Assembly: GCF_030052815.1 (NCBI RefSeq) | Contig: NC_079495.1 | Coordinates: forward strand, 56,708,773-56,772,772 | Origin: Hevea brasiliensis | Taxonomy: Eukaryota; Streptophyta; Magnoliopsida; Malpighiales; Euphorbiaceae | Direction of reading: 5' to 3' | DNA length: 64,000 bases | Part shown: piece after piece, positions 1-9,107 of the stretch | Layout of the letters: every line of letters begins with the position of its first letter | Numbering within the stretch: the first letter of the stretch is position 1 | The notes under the pieces: generated by a model | What the model was told of the DNA's origin: nothing | Seen by the model: only the letters and a program-made list of their open reading frames with translations | Databases searched by the model: none | Position numbers and translations under genes: made by a program

Positions 1-1245
1 CCGGGACTTTGGCAAAATCGGAGTTCTCCCTAACGATCGGTTATTCTTCAGCGATCGATCGATGTCGGCGCCACGAGAAGAGGTCCTCCCGTAAGATTGA
101 GAAGGCTCCCTTTCGTGCTTGGAATAAGCGAGAGAGGCGGGTCGCTCTTCCGATCTAGGAGGAGATCGGCGGCTTGATGGTCGGTGGACCCGAAGGTTGA
201 GGCGGGTCTCTTTGTATCTCCCAGTTCGTGGCCAAGGTGTTTGAAGTCGTTCGAACGCTTCATCTCTTTTATCTTCAGGAGATCTCTCTTTCTTTCTTTC
301 GTTTCCTAGAACCTTCACCACCCGCCATACCGCACGTAAAAGAGGTTAGTGAGATCGCTAAGGTCCGAGAATCGAGATATAGAAAATACCAATGCCGAGG
401 TCGAGAGCGGAAGTTCGCGATCTCGGCCGTGATCGATTGCATGGTCAATGGTGCGATTCGGCGATCCCGCATTTGGACAGAATATTTTAGAGTGGCGGCG
501 ACTTTTCAGCTCCATCACTATTAAGCTTTCCTCTTGACTCGGGGTAATGTGCTTGAGCGGGGACCACAGTACCACCGGCTACGAGAAAGTCCTCAAAGCG
601 GCTCGGATCTTTACTCCTCGGAATGAAGAACCGGTTCTTCCAATTCTTAAGGGATGAGGCGGATCGGAAAAGAGTCCGCAATGAGGCTTACTGAAAGAAC
701 CAGATGTTCGTCATCCTTTGGCGAGTTAGTGCATGCAGCTCGGCGAACACCTTAGCCGTAGGTCTGATTCCCTTAGCTCGGCATAGACCTCGGAAAGCTA
801 CCAAGATCCGCCACGAGTTGGGGTGGATTTGAACAATGGATGCTCGGTGAAGTTTTAGGACCTCCTTATAGAAATCGTCTAGAGGGAACCTCAGACCGGC
901 CTTTAACTGTTCCTCGTACACCATAACCATGTCATCCTCTTCAAAAGAATGATCGACACGAAGATCGCCATGGCACTTGATCAGCTCATATGAATCAGGA
1001 CAAATATTGTATTCTTGAACAAACGATCGCAGATCAGTTCTCGAAGAACCGACGGAAGCTCGTCTATAGGAAGGTCTCTCCTTGAAGTAGGTGCAAGCCT
1101 TGATGATATGACCCGCCCCAGGCACAGGCGAGACCCTCGGGGGTTTAGGTTGCGTGCTTGGCCCGACTACCTCTTCTTCATCGGAAGACCATGAGAACTG
1201 AATGGAAGGAGGGCTCGCCGCTCTCTGACCTTCGGCACCGCTCAT
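1..1245 (-). pseudogene. Antisense extra ORF in the LTR, left copy (Transposase_28-like), truncated
   Basis: This is the left-arm copy of the gene at 9,108-10,923, running toward and past the window start. The longest open piece (688-1,260) has the start MSGAEGQ, an acidic stretch (SSDEEE), then the family block with FPLDDFYKEVLKLHRAS, HPNSWRILVAF and RPTAKVFAELHAL. That block resembles Pfam Transposase_28 (PF04195, 'putative gypsy type transposon'), common in plant Ty3 elements and of unknown function. Frameshifts break it at about 690 and beyond. It differs from the right copy around PRVS, where the frame slips for about 30 residues. It is antisense to the LTR it sits in. Confidence 0.75.
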
Positions 1246-1393
1246 TTTTAAAAGAAACAAAGAACTTAAACAAGAAAGAAGATCGAAGTCCTTACCGGAG
1301 TCTGATCGGCGTCGGAGACCGAGAAAATGAGAGAACTTGAAGTTGTGAGCAGGGATTGAAAATGGAATGAGAGAACAAGCGGCTAACCCTCCC

Positions 1394-1401
1394 TATTTAT
1401 A
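1394..1401 (-). promoter_or_regulatory. TATA box for the antisense extra ORF (left copy)
   Basis: TATAAATA on the minus strand lies about 150 bp upstream of the MSGAEGQ start codon. The same box is conserved at 8,946-8,953 in the right arm. Function is inferred from position and sequence only. Confidence 0.5.
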
Positions 1402-1669
1402 CTAGTCCGAGCATTTAATGCTCGCGAGTTCTAGGCAGCGCATCGATTGGTGGGACTCGATAGTCATTCGACACTTCTCCAAATATCCGAATGTTCTGAG
1501 ATCTGTTAATTGGAGATCGGCATAATAAGTTAAATATTTTGAATAAAGGATCAGTTAAGTGTCATTCAGGTAAAGAACCAGATCGGATAACCACATTAGA
1601 GATCGGAGAAATAATCAATGCAAAAATAATAAGATGATAACCGACAAAATAGTCTTTATTTTCAAAAGA

Positions 1670-1895
1670 TCGGATTACATCATTTGGGCGATCTCTAGGG
1701 ATCGGATTACACTAACATTGGATCACATCATTTCTGTGATCTCTAGAGATCGGATTGCATTGAAAATAAAATACATCATTTGGGCGATCTCTAGGGATCG
1801 GACTACAATAAAGGTCTAACTACATCATTTGGGCAATCTCTAGAGATCTGATTACATTTCAGGATTACATCATTTGGGCGATCTCTAGAGACCGG
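1670..1895. repeat. Minisatellite with GATC-TCTAGA-GATC palindromes (left copy)
   Basis: Five or six degenerate units of about 33-48 bp contain CATCATTTGGGCGATCTCTA followed by GATCGG. The core GATCTCTAGAGATC is self-complementary, so each unit can form a short hairpin. The mirrored copy is at 8,450-8,690. Confidence 0.8.
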
Positions 1896-2001
1896 TGGAA
1901 CATCCTATCTAAAAGGCCTATGTCAAAGCCTAGTCTTGTGGCTGAATCAAAAGATGTGTTCGATCAGGAGACCGGCTATTGACATCGGACAGATGTACAG
2001 C

Positions 2002-2280
2002 TCAGATGGGGTGATTATGACTCCCATGAAGATGAGAGACATCGTCACCGATGTTACCACTCGAAACCGACCCGCTGTCGGAACACCCAATGTGGAGGAA
2101 AGACGCTGTCGGAACACCCAATGCGGTGAGAAGCCGAATGAACTCAGTTGAGCAACTCGAGATCGGTACAACCAAAGTCCGCAATACAGATCGGTCAAAT
2201 CCAGTCCTCTCACCATCATCAGTAAAGGTCATGTGATCACCGGGATCATAAATTTTCAGTCGGTGAGTAAAGGAGTTCAT
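2002..2280 (-). CDS. Hypothetical antisense LTR ORF (left copy)
   Basis: This 92-residue frame begins MNSFTHRLKIYDPGDHMTF and is identical or nearly so to the right-arm copy at 8,066-8,344. Here the frame is also open upstream to about 2,529, giving 175 residues. I recognise no domain. The same DNA contains an imperfect duplication (TTGGGTGTTCCGACAGCG twice), so part of the protein is low-complexity. A TATA box lies upstream at 2,398-2,405. It may be a second non-coding or regulatory transcript rather than a protein gene. Confidence 0.3.
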   Translation of the reverse strand: MNSFTHRLKIYDPGDHMTFTDDGERTGFDRSVLRTLVVPISSCSTEFIRLLTALGVPTASFLHIGCSDSGSVSSGNIGDDVSHLHGSHNHPI

Positions 2281-2397
2281 CGGAAAAAGATCAAAGCCAC
2301 AGTTATAGCCAGAACTTCCACCGGAGCAGCTAGAACAGGGTAAGTAAGAAAGGAAGAGAGGAAAGTCAGATGAAGAAAATGTCTCCGTCGACAGGGG

Positions 2398-2405
2398 TAT
2401 ATATA
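2398..2405 (-). promoter_or_regulatory. TATA-like box, second antisense promoter candidate (left copy)
   Basis: TATATATA on the minus strand lies about 120 bp upstream of the hypothetical antisense ORF. It is conserved at 7,941-7,948 in the other arm. Confidence 0.4.
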
Positions 2406-2988
2406 GGGGGAAATGGGCATTTAATGCTGAGCGAAAAACGAAGCGGGCCTTGAGAATCGAGATGTAATTAATGCTTGGACCGAATCGGTGATTAAGGGAT
2501 AATAGAGATCGGAGATAGGAGATCGGCATGAGAGATCGGAATAGGAGCTAGGGAGGATCGGAAGACAAAAGAATAAGACAAATCCCAATAACCGTCATCG
2601 AATCGAGCCGAGGTAGTTAAAGCGTGGCATTTAGATCTCCACCATACGCTAAGAATCGCGCATCTTGTGAGTGCCGTGGTATGTCATGTGATCTGTACAT
2701 CCCAATCTCCACCGTTGATCCCACTTGTAAGGACAAACCGGAACCCTTAGATCAAGAGAGAAGACGACAATACCAGCGTCTTTCACTCTTAGCCCTCGGA
2801 TCGTTCCGGACAAGGAAATTTGGGACCGTCAGATGAAAAGAAGAAAAGGACAAATATTATGAAGAGTGATCTCAACCATTCATTTTGATTCTCTTTAATT
2901 CCTGAACCTCCGATCATGTCCTTCGAGATCTCGACCCTCCATCTCCCTCAAATAAATCCTGACCCTTCACGAAGAGCACCCGATTCCT

Positions 2989-2996
2989 ATAAATAC
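2989..2996 (+). promoter_or_regulatory. LTR sense promoter TATA box (left copy)
   Basis: TATAAATA lies in the sense strand of the LTR about 1.8 kb before its end, which is where U3 should pass to R. Its mirror is at 7,339-7,346. Transcription would start near 3,020-3,030 and run through the splice-donor-like site at 3,396 and the U5 array. Confidence 0.6.
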
Positions 2997-3393
2997 CTGC
3001 ATAAAAACTGTTCAAAGGACAAAACAAAAATATAGACAAGAGGCTGCTATTATCGTGGAGGAACTCTGAAACTTCATTCAGTTTGTTACTCTGCTGTTTT
3101 GTAGTGATTAAAAGACTTTTGAAACTAGTTTTCAGGAGTGTTTTCTTGAAAAGATTTTGAATCTTTCGAACTCTACATTTCCAGTTTGTTCATTATCTGG
3201 TCATACTCTCATCATCTCTGCTTTCCTTTCCTCTGTTCAAGCTCAACTTCCTTCCACCTGGTTCTTACCCGGTTACCTTTTAGCTAAAGCATCTCTCGGT
3301 TTCACGACAGACATCAACTCTCAGGCTGATCAATCCGCCATCTTCATCACTATTTACCACCTCACAGTTATTTCAATATATTTGGCTCCTCAC

Positions 3394-3400
3394 AGGTAAG
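3394..3400 (+). other. Splice-donor-like site in R/U5
   Basis: CAG|GTAAGAG fits the plant 5' splice consensus and sits about 400 bp after the sense TATA box. In the other arm the site is altered (CACGGTAAG, minus strand near 6,953). Use as a donor is inference; Ogre-type elements are known to use splicing. Confidence 0.35.
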
Positions 3401-3976
3401 AGTTCATATTACTGTTTTATTAAGTATTTGCGTTTACTTTTCGCACTTTCTTTGTTCTCTTTACGTACGCGGTTTTCTCTAAGTTTATTCTAAGCAAAAA
3501 AAATCTCAAAGAACGTTACTCTCGAATTCTCTTTAGTGATCGGTCCATCATTTCATCAATTTTCGTCATTTCTGAATACGAGTTTTTAGCTCCTAGTAGC
3601 GTGTAAGTGGTCAGGCAAAATATAGGTATCTGCAACTTAAGGGTCTCTTTTAAAAGAGAAAGCTTGAATAACACGTCGGAAAATAGCCAAACTATTAGGT
3701 GGCGTGAGCGGAATTCGGCAAGATACCATGAAGAGGAATAAAACCAAAATAAACTAGACAAAACAGATCGGACATTAATAGGTATGCGTAAAATGACTAC
3801 ATGGAAGGTCGGTAAATCAAGTTTAGTATTACCCATTTAGTCATAGGGTATCAAGAAACCCTATTTCCAGCATTTTTGAATGCCAGAAACCTTAGTTTTA
3901 GGTTCTTGTGACATGTAGCTGAAATTGAAATTCGGGAGATCGGCAAAGCCCCTTCCAGGCTCCTGCTAATCCGAAA

Positions 3977-4416
3977 GAGATCGGAGGAGAGTTCTTATCC
4001 GGTCTCCCTTCAAAATTTTAATAAACATTAAATAGAGATCGGAGGAGAGTTCTTATCCGGTCTCAACTCAAAACATCAATAAATAACTCTAAAGGAGATC
4101 GGAGGAGGGTTCTTATCCGGTCTCCCCTCAAAATTTTAATAAATAACTTAAAAGAGATCGGAGGAGGGTTCTTATCCGGTCTCCCCCCAAAATTTGAATA
4201 AATAACTCTAAAGGAGATCGGAGGAGGGTTCTTATCCAGTCTCCCCCCAAAATTTTAATAAATAACTTAAAGGAGATCGGAGGAGGGTTCTTATCCGGTC
4301 TCATCCTAAAAATAAATAACTTAAAGGGGATCGGAGGAGAGTTCTTATCCGGTCTCCCCTCAAAACTTTAATAAATAACTTAAAAGAGGTCGGAGGAGAG
4401 TTCCTATCCGACTCTC
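3977..4416 (+). repeat. 60-bp U5 tandem array (left copy), 8 units
   Basis: Eight units carry GATCGGAGGAG, then GTTCTTATCCGGTCTC, then an AT-rich tail. One unit has CCAGTCTC instead of CCGGTCTC at about 4,240. The same variant is in the matching unit of the right arm (near 6,104) and of the short LTR (near 18,395), so the array order is conserved. Confidence 0.9.
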
Positions 4417-4780
4417 ACACTCGCTCACTAAGGTTGTCTCATTTACTTGTGTATCTGGGTAATCCTAATTAGTGAAAAACCAAATATTCCTCTTACCAAA
4501 AGGATTAACATTCCCGTCCAAGCCCTTCTAACTAATTTATAAAGGACGCAAAATTAAACCTACTTACCCTTATTAAGGGACGAGGTGGGGTGCCTAACAC
4601 CTTCCCCACCCGTTTACGGACCCCGAACTTAGAATCTCTGTCTTGAAGTGGTTTCATTCTTTATTTATCTTCTCAAATGGGTTTTCTTTAGTTACCCTCA
4701 AAACTAAGGTGGCGACTCCTCACTTTTTCCCACTTCGGTGAGTGATCGTCCAAGGCACCGCAAAATCCCATTGCATGACT

Positions 4781-4799
4781 TAGCGACTCATTTGGGATG
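4781..4799 (+). other. Degraded primer-binding site (tRNA-Arg type)
   Basis: TAGCGACTCATTTGGGATG stands where the other two LTRs have close or perfect complements of the tRNA-Arg 3' end. It has several mismatches and one missing base. The changes sit at CAGCTT/GCTGGG sites, so a consensus error is possible. Confidence 0.6.
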
Positions 4800-5543
4800 T
4801 CTAGGGACCCAACCCCAGTCTAGAGGTCCAAAAGTAGGCTTAATTTTTGTCCGATCAAATTATATTTAGAGGGGCTCACTCGGCGATGTCTTATATGCTA
4901 ATTATTATTGCTACTAACTATTTTGTTTTGCCTGTTCTATCTCCTACAAATTGCTCTTCATTTCAAAGAAAAAGGAAAAAGAAAAATGGAAAAATAAAAT
5001 CCCCTGAATTGGGAAGAGGTAAAAGTGTCCCTTCACACACCGAACACTTACACAATGTCCTCACACACTATGGTCCTAACCCGGCTTTCTTACCCTTTTA
5101 GGAAAGTAGGAGGGGTCATGTAGCAGTACCAGTGGGTTTTACCCGTTAGTATCCGTGAAGGCTTCGCTCAAATTGAAACTTGTTCTATTTACCGTGATAC
5201 CCGTGGAATTTTCCGACAATATCATGGGGTAGAATGGGGCTCTCATTACATGAGGGGCAATTTGGGAACCTGTGGCTATTAGAAAATTAGATCCTGAGCT
5301 AAACCGTCACGATAGCTGAAAGCCGTAGTAAACTGCCTTATAAGATAGAACTATCCAGATAGGTAGCGCTTACCCGGTGTTAGGAGTCTCCCTACTACAG
5401 GACAAAAGGGGCATACTTACTCTTACCCTATTCTGCTTTAATTTCCTTTTGTTCATTTCTTTTGAGGGTAATCTTGAATCCTACTAAAACGCCTACACAT
5501 TTTCCTACTTTGATAAATGTGTACGTGTCACCCTGTCAACAGT
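4800..5543 (+). other. Tat element 5' leader (untranslated), plus strand
   Basis: This stretch is the reverse complement of the leader at about 17,130-17,891 of the minus-strand Tat element, so it is the leader that should follow the left LTR. It has no significant ORF. It stops abruptly at TGTCAACAGTAT, where the leader would normally continue, and joins the primer-binding site of the opposite LTR. Confidence 0.85.
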
Positions 5544-5562
5544 ATCCCCAGCGGAGTCGCCA
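5544..5562 (-). other. Primer-binding site, tRNA-Arg, perfect 19-nt match
   Basis: The plus strand reads ATCCCCAGCGGAGTCGCCA, which is the 3' end of plant tRNA-Arg (as I remember it) including CCA. Its complement is therefore a perfect PBS for a minus-strand element, three bases from the LTR end. The match ends at the base opposite tRNA position 58. Beyond it the sequence is inverted leader, not normal leader. Confidence 0.8.
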
Positions 5563-5928
5563 AGCTGTCGCAATGGGATTTTGCGGTCGCCCGGACGATC
5601 ACTCACCGAAGTGGAAAAAGTGAGGAGTCGCCACCTTAGTTTTGAGGGTAACTAAAGAAAACCCATTTGAGAAGATAAATAAAGAATGAAACCACTTCAA
5701 GACAGAGATTCTAAGTTCGGGGTCCGTAAACGGGTGGGGAAGGTGTTAGGCACCCCACCTCGTCCCTTAATAAGGGTAAGTAGGTTTAATTTTGCGTCCT
5801 TTATAAATTAGTTAGAAGGGCTTGGACGGGAATGTTAATCCTTTTGGTAAGAGGAATATTTGGTTTTTCACTAATTAGGATTACCCAGATACACAAGTAA
5901 ATGAGACAACCTTAGTGAGCGAGTGTGA

Positions 5929-6368
5929 GAGTCGGATAGGAACTCTCCTCCGACCTCTTTTAAGTTATTTATTAAAGTTTTGAGGGGAGACCGGATAAGA
6001 ACTCTCCTCCGATCCCCTTTAAGTTATTTATTTTTAGGATGAGACCGGATAAGAACCCTCCTCCGATCTCCTTTAAGTTATTTATTAAAATTTTGGGGGG
6101 AGACTGGATAAGAACCCTCCTCCGATCTCCTTTAGAGTTATTTATTCAAATTTTGGGGGGAGACCGGATAAGAACCCTCCTCCGATCTCTTTTAAGTTAT
6201 TTATTAAAATTTTGAGGGGAGACCGGATAAGAACCCTCCTCTGATCTCCTTTAGAGTTATTTATTGATGTTTTGAGTTGAGACCGGATAAGAACTCTCCT
6301 CCGATCTCTATTTAATGTTTATTAAAATTTTGAAGGGAGACCGGATAAGAACTCTCCTCCGATCTCTT
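5929..6368 (-). repeat. 60-bp U5 tandem array (right copy), 8 units
   Basis: This is the mirror of 3,977-4,416. Units read GAGACCGGATAAGAACCCTC, then CTCCGATC, then an AT-rich tail. The GACTGG variant unit is near 6,104. Confidence 0.9.
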
Positions 6369-7338
6369 TCGGATTAGCAGGAGCCTGGAAGGGGCTTTGC
6401 CGATCTCCCGAATTTCAATTTCAGCTACATGTCACAAGAACCTAAAACTAAGGTTTCTGGCATTCAAAAATGCTGGAAATAGGGTTTCTTGATACCCTAT
6501 GACTAAATGGGTAATACTAAACTTGATTTACCGACCTTCCATGTAGTCATTTTACGCATACCTATTAATGTCCGATCTGTTTTGTCTAGTTTATTTTGGT
6601 TTTATTCCTCTTCATGGTATCTTGCCGAATTCCCGTTCACGTCAGCCTAATAGTTTGGCTATTTTCCTGACGTGTTATTCAAGCTTTCTCTTTTAAAAGA
6701 GACCCTTAAGTTGCAGATACCTATATTTTGCCTGACCACTTACACGCTACTAGGAGCTAAAAACTCGTATTCAGAAATGACGAAAATTGATGAAATGATG
6801 GACCGATCACTAAAGAGAATTCGAGAGTAACGTTCTTTGAGATTTTTTTTGCTTAGAATAAACTTAGAGAAAACCGCGTACGTAAAGAGAACAAAGAAAG
6901 TGCGAAAAGTAAACGCAAATACTTAATAAAAGCGAGAATATGAACTCTTACCGTGAGGAGCCAAATATATTGAAATAATCGTGAGGTGGTAAATAGTGAT
7001 GAAGATGGCGGATTGATCACCAGAGTTGATGTCTGTCGTGAAACCGAGAGATGCTTTAGCTAAAAGGTAACCTGTAAGAACCAGTGAAAGGAAGTTGAGC
7101 TTGAAGCAGAGGAAAGGAAAGCGAGATGATGAGAGTATGACCAGATAATGAACAAACCGAAATGTAGAGTTCGAGATTCAAAATCTTTTCAAGAAAACAC
7201 TCACGAAAACTAGTTTCAAAAGTCTTTTAATCACTAAAAAACAACAGAGTAACATACAGAATGAAGTTTCAGAGTTCATCCACGATAATAGCGACCTCTT
7301 GTCTATATTTTTTCCGTCCATTGAGCAGTTTTATGCCG

Positions 7339-7346
7339 TATTTATA
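7339..7346 (-). promoter_or_regulatory. LTR sense promoter TATA box (right copy)
   Basis: TATAAATA on the minus strand is the mirror of 2,989-2,996. The short LTR lacks this segment, so the 5' LTR of the minus-strand element has lost its promoter. Confidence 0.6.
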
Positions 7347-7940
7347 GGAATCGGTGCTCTTCGTGAAGGGTCAGGATTTATTTTGAGGGAGATGGAGGGT
7401 CAAGATTTTGAAGGACATGATCGGAGGTTCAGGAATTAAAGAGAATCAAAATGAATGGTTGAGATCACTCTTCATAATATTTGTCCTTTTCTTCTTTTCA
7501 TCTGACGGTCCCAAATTTCCTTGTCCGGAACGATCCGAGGGCTAAGAGTGAAAGACGCTGGTATTGTCGTCTTCTCTCTTGATCTAAGGGTTCCGGGTTT
7601 GTCCTTACAAGTGGGATCAACGGTGGAGATTGGGATGTACAGGACTGTCATGACATACCCTGGCACCTGTCAGCATTGCGGGCGATTCTTAGGCGTGCGG
7701 TGGAGATCTCGTCTGCCACGCTTTAACTACCTCGGCTCTGATTCTGATGACGGTTATTGGGATTTGTCTTATTCTTTTTGTCTTCCGATCCCTCCCCTAG
7801 CTCCTATTCCGATCTCTCATGCTGATCTCCTATCTCCCGATCTCTATTATCCCTTAATCGATGCGATTCGGTCCAAGCATTAATTACATCTCGATTCTCG
7901 GCGTCCGCCGTTTTCGCCGCATTAAATGCCCATTTCCCCC

Positions 7941-7948
7941 TATATATA
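7941..7948 (+). promoter_or_regulatory. TATA-like box, second antisense promoter candidate (right copy)
   Basis: TATATATA on the plus strand, antisense to the LTR, lies 118 bp before the ATG of the hypothetical ORF at 8,066. Confidence 0.4.
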
Positions 7949-8065
7949 CCCCTGTCGACGGAGACATTTTCTTCATCTGACTTTCCTCTCTTCCTTTCTT
8001 ACTTACCCTGTTCTAGCTGCTCCGGTGGAAGTTCTGGCTATAACTGTGGCTTTGATCTTTTTCCG

Positions 8066-8344
8066 ATGAACTCCTTTACTCACCGACTGAAAATTTATGA
8101 TCCCGGTGATCACATGACCTTTACTGATGATGGTGAGAGGACTGGATTTGACCGATCTGTATTGCGGACTTTGGTTGTACCGATCTCGAGTTGCTCAACT
8201 GAGTTCATTCGGCTTCTCACCGCATTGGGTGTTCCGACAGCGTCTTTCCTCCACATTGGGTGTTCCGACAGCGGGTCGGTTTCGAGTGGTAACATCGGTG
8301 ACGATGTCTCTCATCTTCATGGGAGTCATAATCACCCCATCTGA
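8066..8344 (+). CDS. Hypothetical antisense LTR ORF (right copy)
   Basis: This 92-residue frame (MNSFTHRLKIYDPGDH...) was not recognised. It is antisense to the LTR, preserved in both palindrome arms, and downstream of a TATA-like box. The C-terminal third is made of duplicated TTGGGTGTTCCGACAGCG sequence. It may be a remnant of the 5' part of an antisense transcript rather than a protein gene. The 300-400 bp after it hold the CTAGAG minisatellite. Confidence 0.3.
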   Translation: MNSFTHRLKIYDPGDHMTFTDDGERTGFDRSVLRTLVVPISSCSTEFIRLLTALGVPTASFLHIGCSDSGSVSSGNIGDDVSHLHGSHNHPI

Positions 8345-8449
8345 GCTGTACATCTGTCCGATGTCAATAGCGGCCTCTGATCGAACACATCTTTTGATTC
8401 AGCCACAAGACTAGGCTTTGACATAGGCCTTTTAGATAGGATGTTCCAC

Positions 8450-8690
8450 CGGTCTCTAGAGATCGCCCAAATGATGTAATCCTGAAATGTAATCAGATCT
8501 CTAGAGATTGCCCAAATGATGTAGTTAGACCTTTATTGTAGTCCGATCCCTAGAGATCGCCCAAATGATGTATTTTATTTTCAATGCAATCCGATCTCTA
8601 GAGATCACAGAAATGATGTGATCCAATGTTAGTGTAATCCGATCCCTAGAGATCGCCCAAATGATGTAATCCGATCTTTTGAAAATAAAG
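8450..8690 (+). repeat. Minisatellite with GATC-TCTAGA-GATC palindromes (right copy)
   Basis: This is the mirror of 1,670-1,895. Units contain CCGATCTCTAGAGATC followed by GCCCAAATGATGTAATC, with some CCCTAG variants. Five clear units are present. Confidence 0.85.
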
Positions 8691-8945
8691 ACTATTTTGT
8701 CGGTTATCATCTTATTATTTTTGCATTGATTATTTCTCCGATCTCTAATGTGGTTATCCGATCTGGTTCTTTACCTGAATGACACTTAACTGATCCTTTA
8801 TTCAAAATATTTAACTTATTATGCCGATCTCCAATTAACCGATCTCTGAACATTCGGATATTTGAGAGAAGTGTCAGAACAGCTGTCGAGTCCCACCAAT
8901 CGATGCGCTGCCTAGAACCTCGCGAGCATTAAATGCTCGGACTAG

Positions 8946-8953
8946 TATAAATA
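8946..8953 (+). promoter_or_regulatory. TATA box for the antisense extra ORF (right copy)
   Basis: TATAAATA lies 155 bp before the ATG of the extra ORF, and is conserved in the other arm at 1,394-1,401. A start near 8,975-8,985 is expected, giving a leader of about 125 bp. Confidence 0.55.
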
Positions 8954-9107
8954 GGGGAGGGTTAGCCAGTTGTTCTCTCATTCCATTTTCAATCCCCTGC
9001 TCACAACTTCGAAGTTCTCTCATTTTCTCCAGTCTCTCCGACGCCGATCAGACTCCGGTAAGGACTTTGATCTTCTTTCTTGTTTAAGTTCTTTGTTTCT
9101 TTTAAAA

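Larger units (their letters stand above)
1..4780 (+). mobile_element. Tat/Ogre-like LTR, plus strand, 5' truncated by window
   Basis: This is the plus-strand copy of the long LTR defined at 5,566-11,527. It lacks its U3 start, which lies before the window. It carries a sense TATA box (2,989), a splice-donor-like site (3,396) and the 60-bp U5 array (3,977-4,416), and ends at about 4,780 next to a degraded primer-binding site. An antisense extra ORF occupies its first 1.25 kb. LTRs of several kb are known in the Ogre group of the Tat lineage. What follows is leader sequence in the same orientation, so this is a 5'-type LTR. Confidence 0.85.

Noticed and set aside
315..681. Overlapping short ORFs at the left edge on both strands
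   Set aside because: They are frame fragments or shadows of the decayed antisense extra ORF.
5544..5562. A tRNA-Arg gene
   Set aside because: Only the 3' 19 bases are present, next to an LTR end. It is a primer-binding site.
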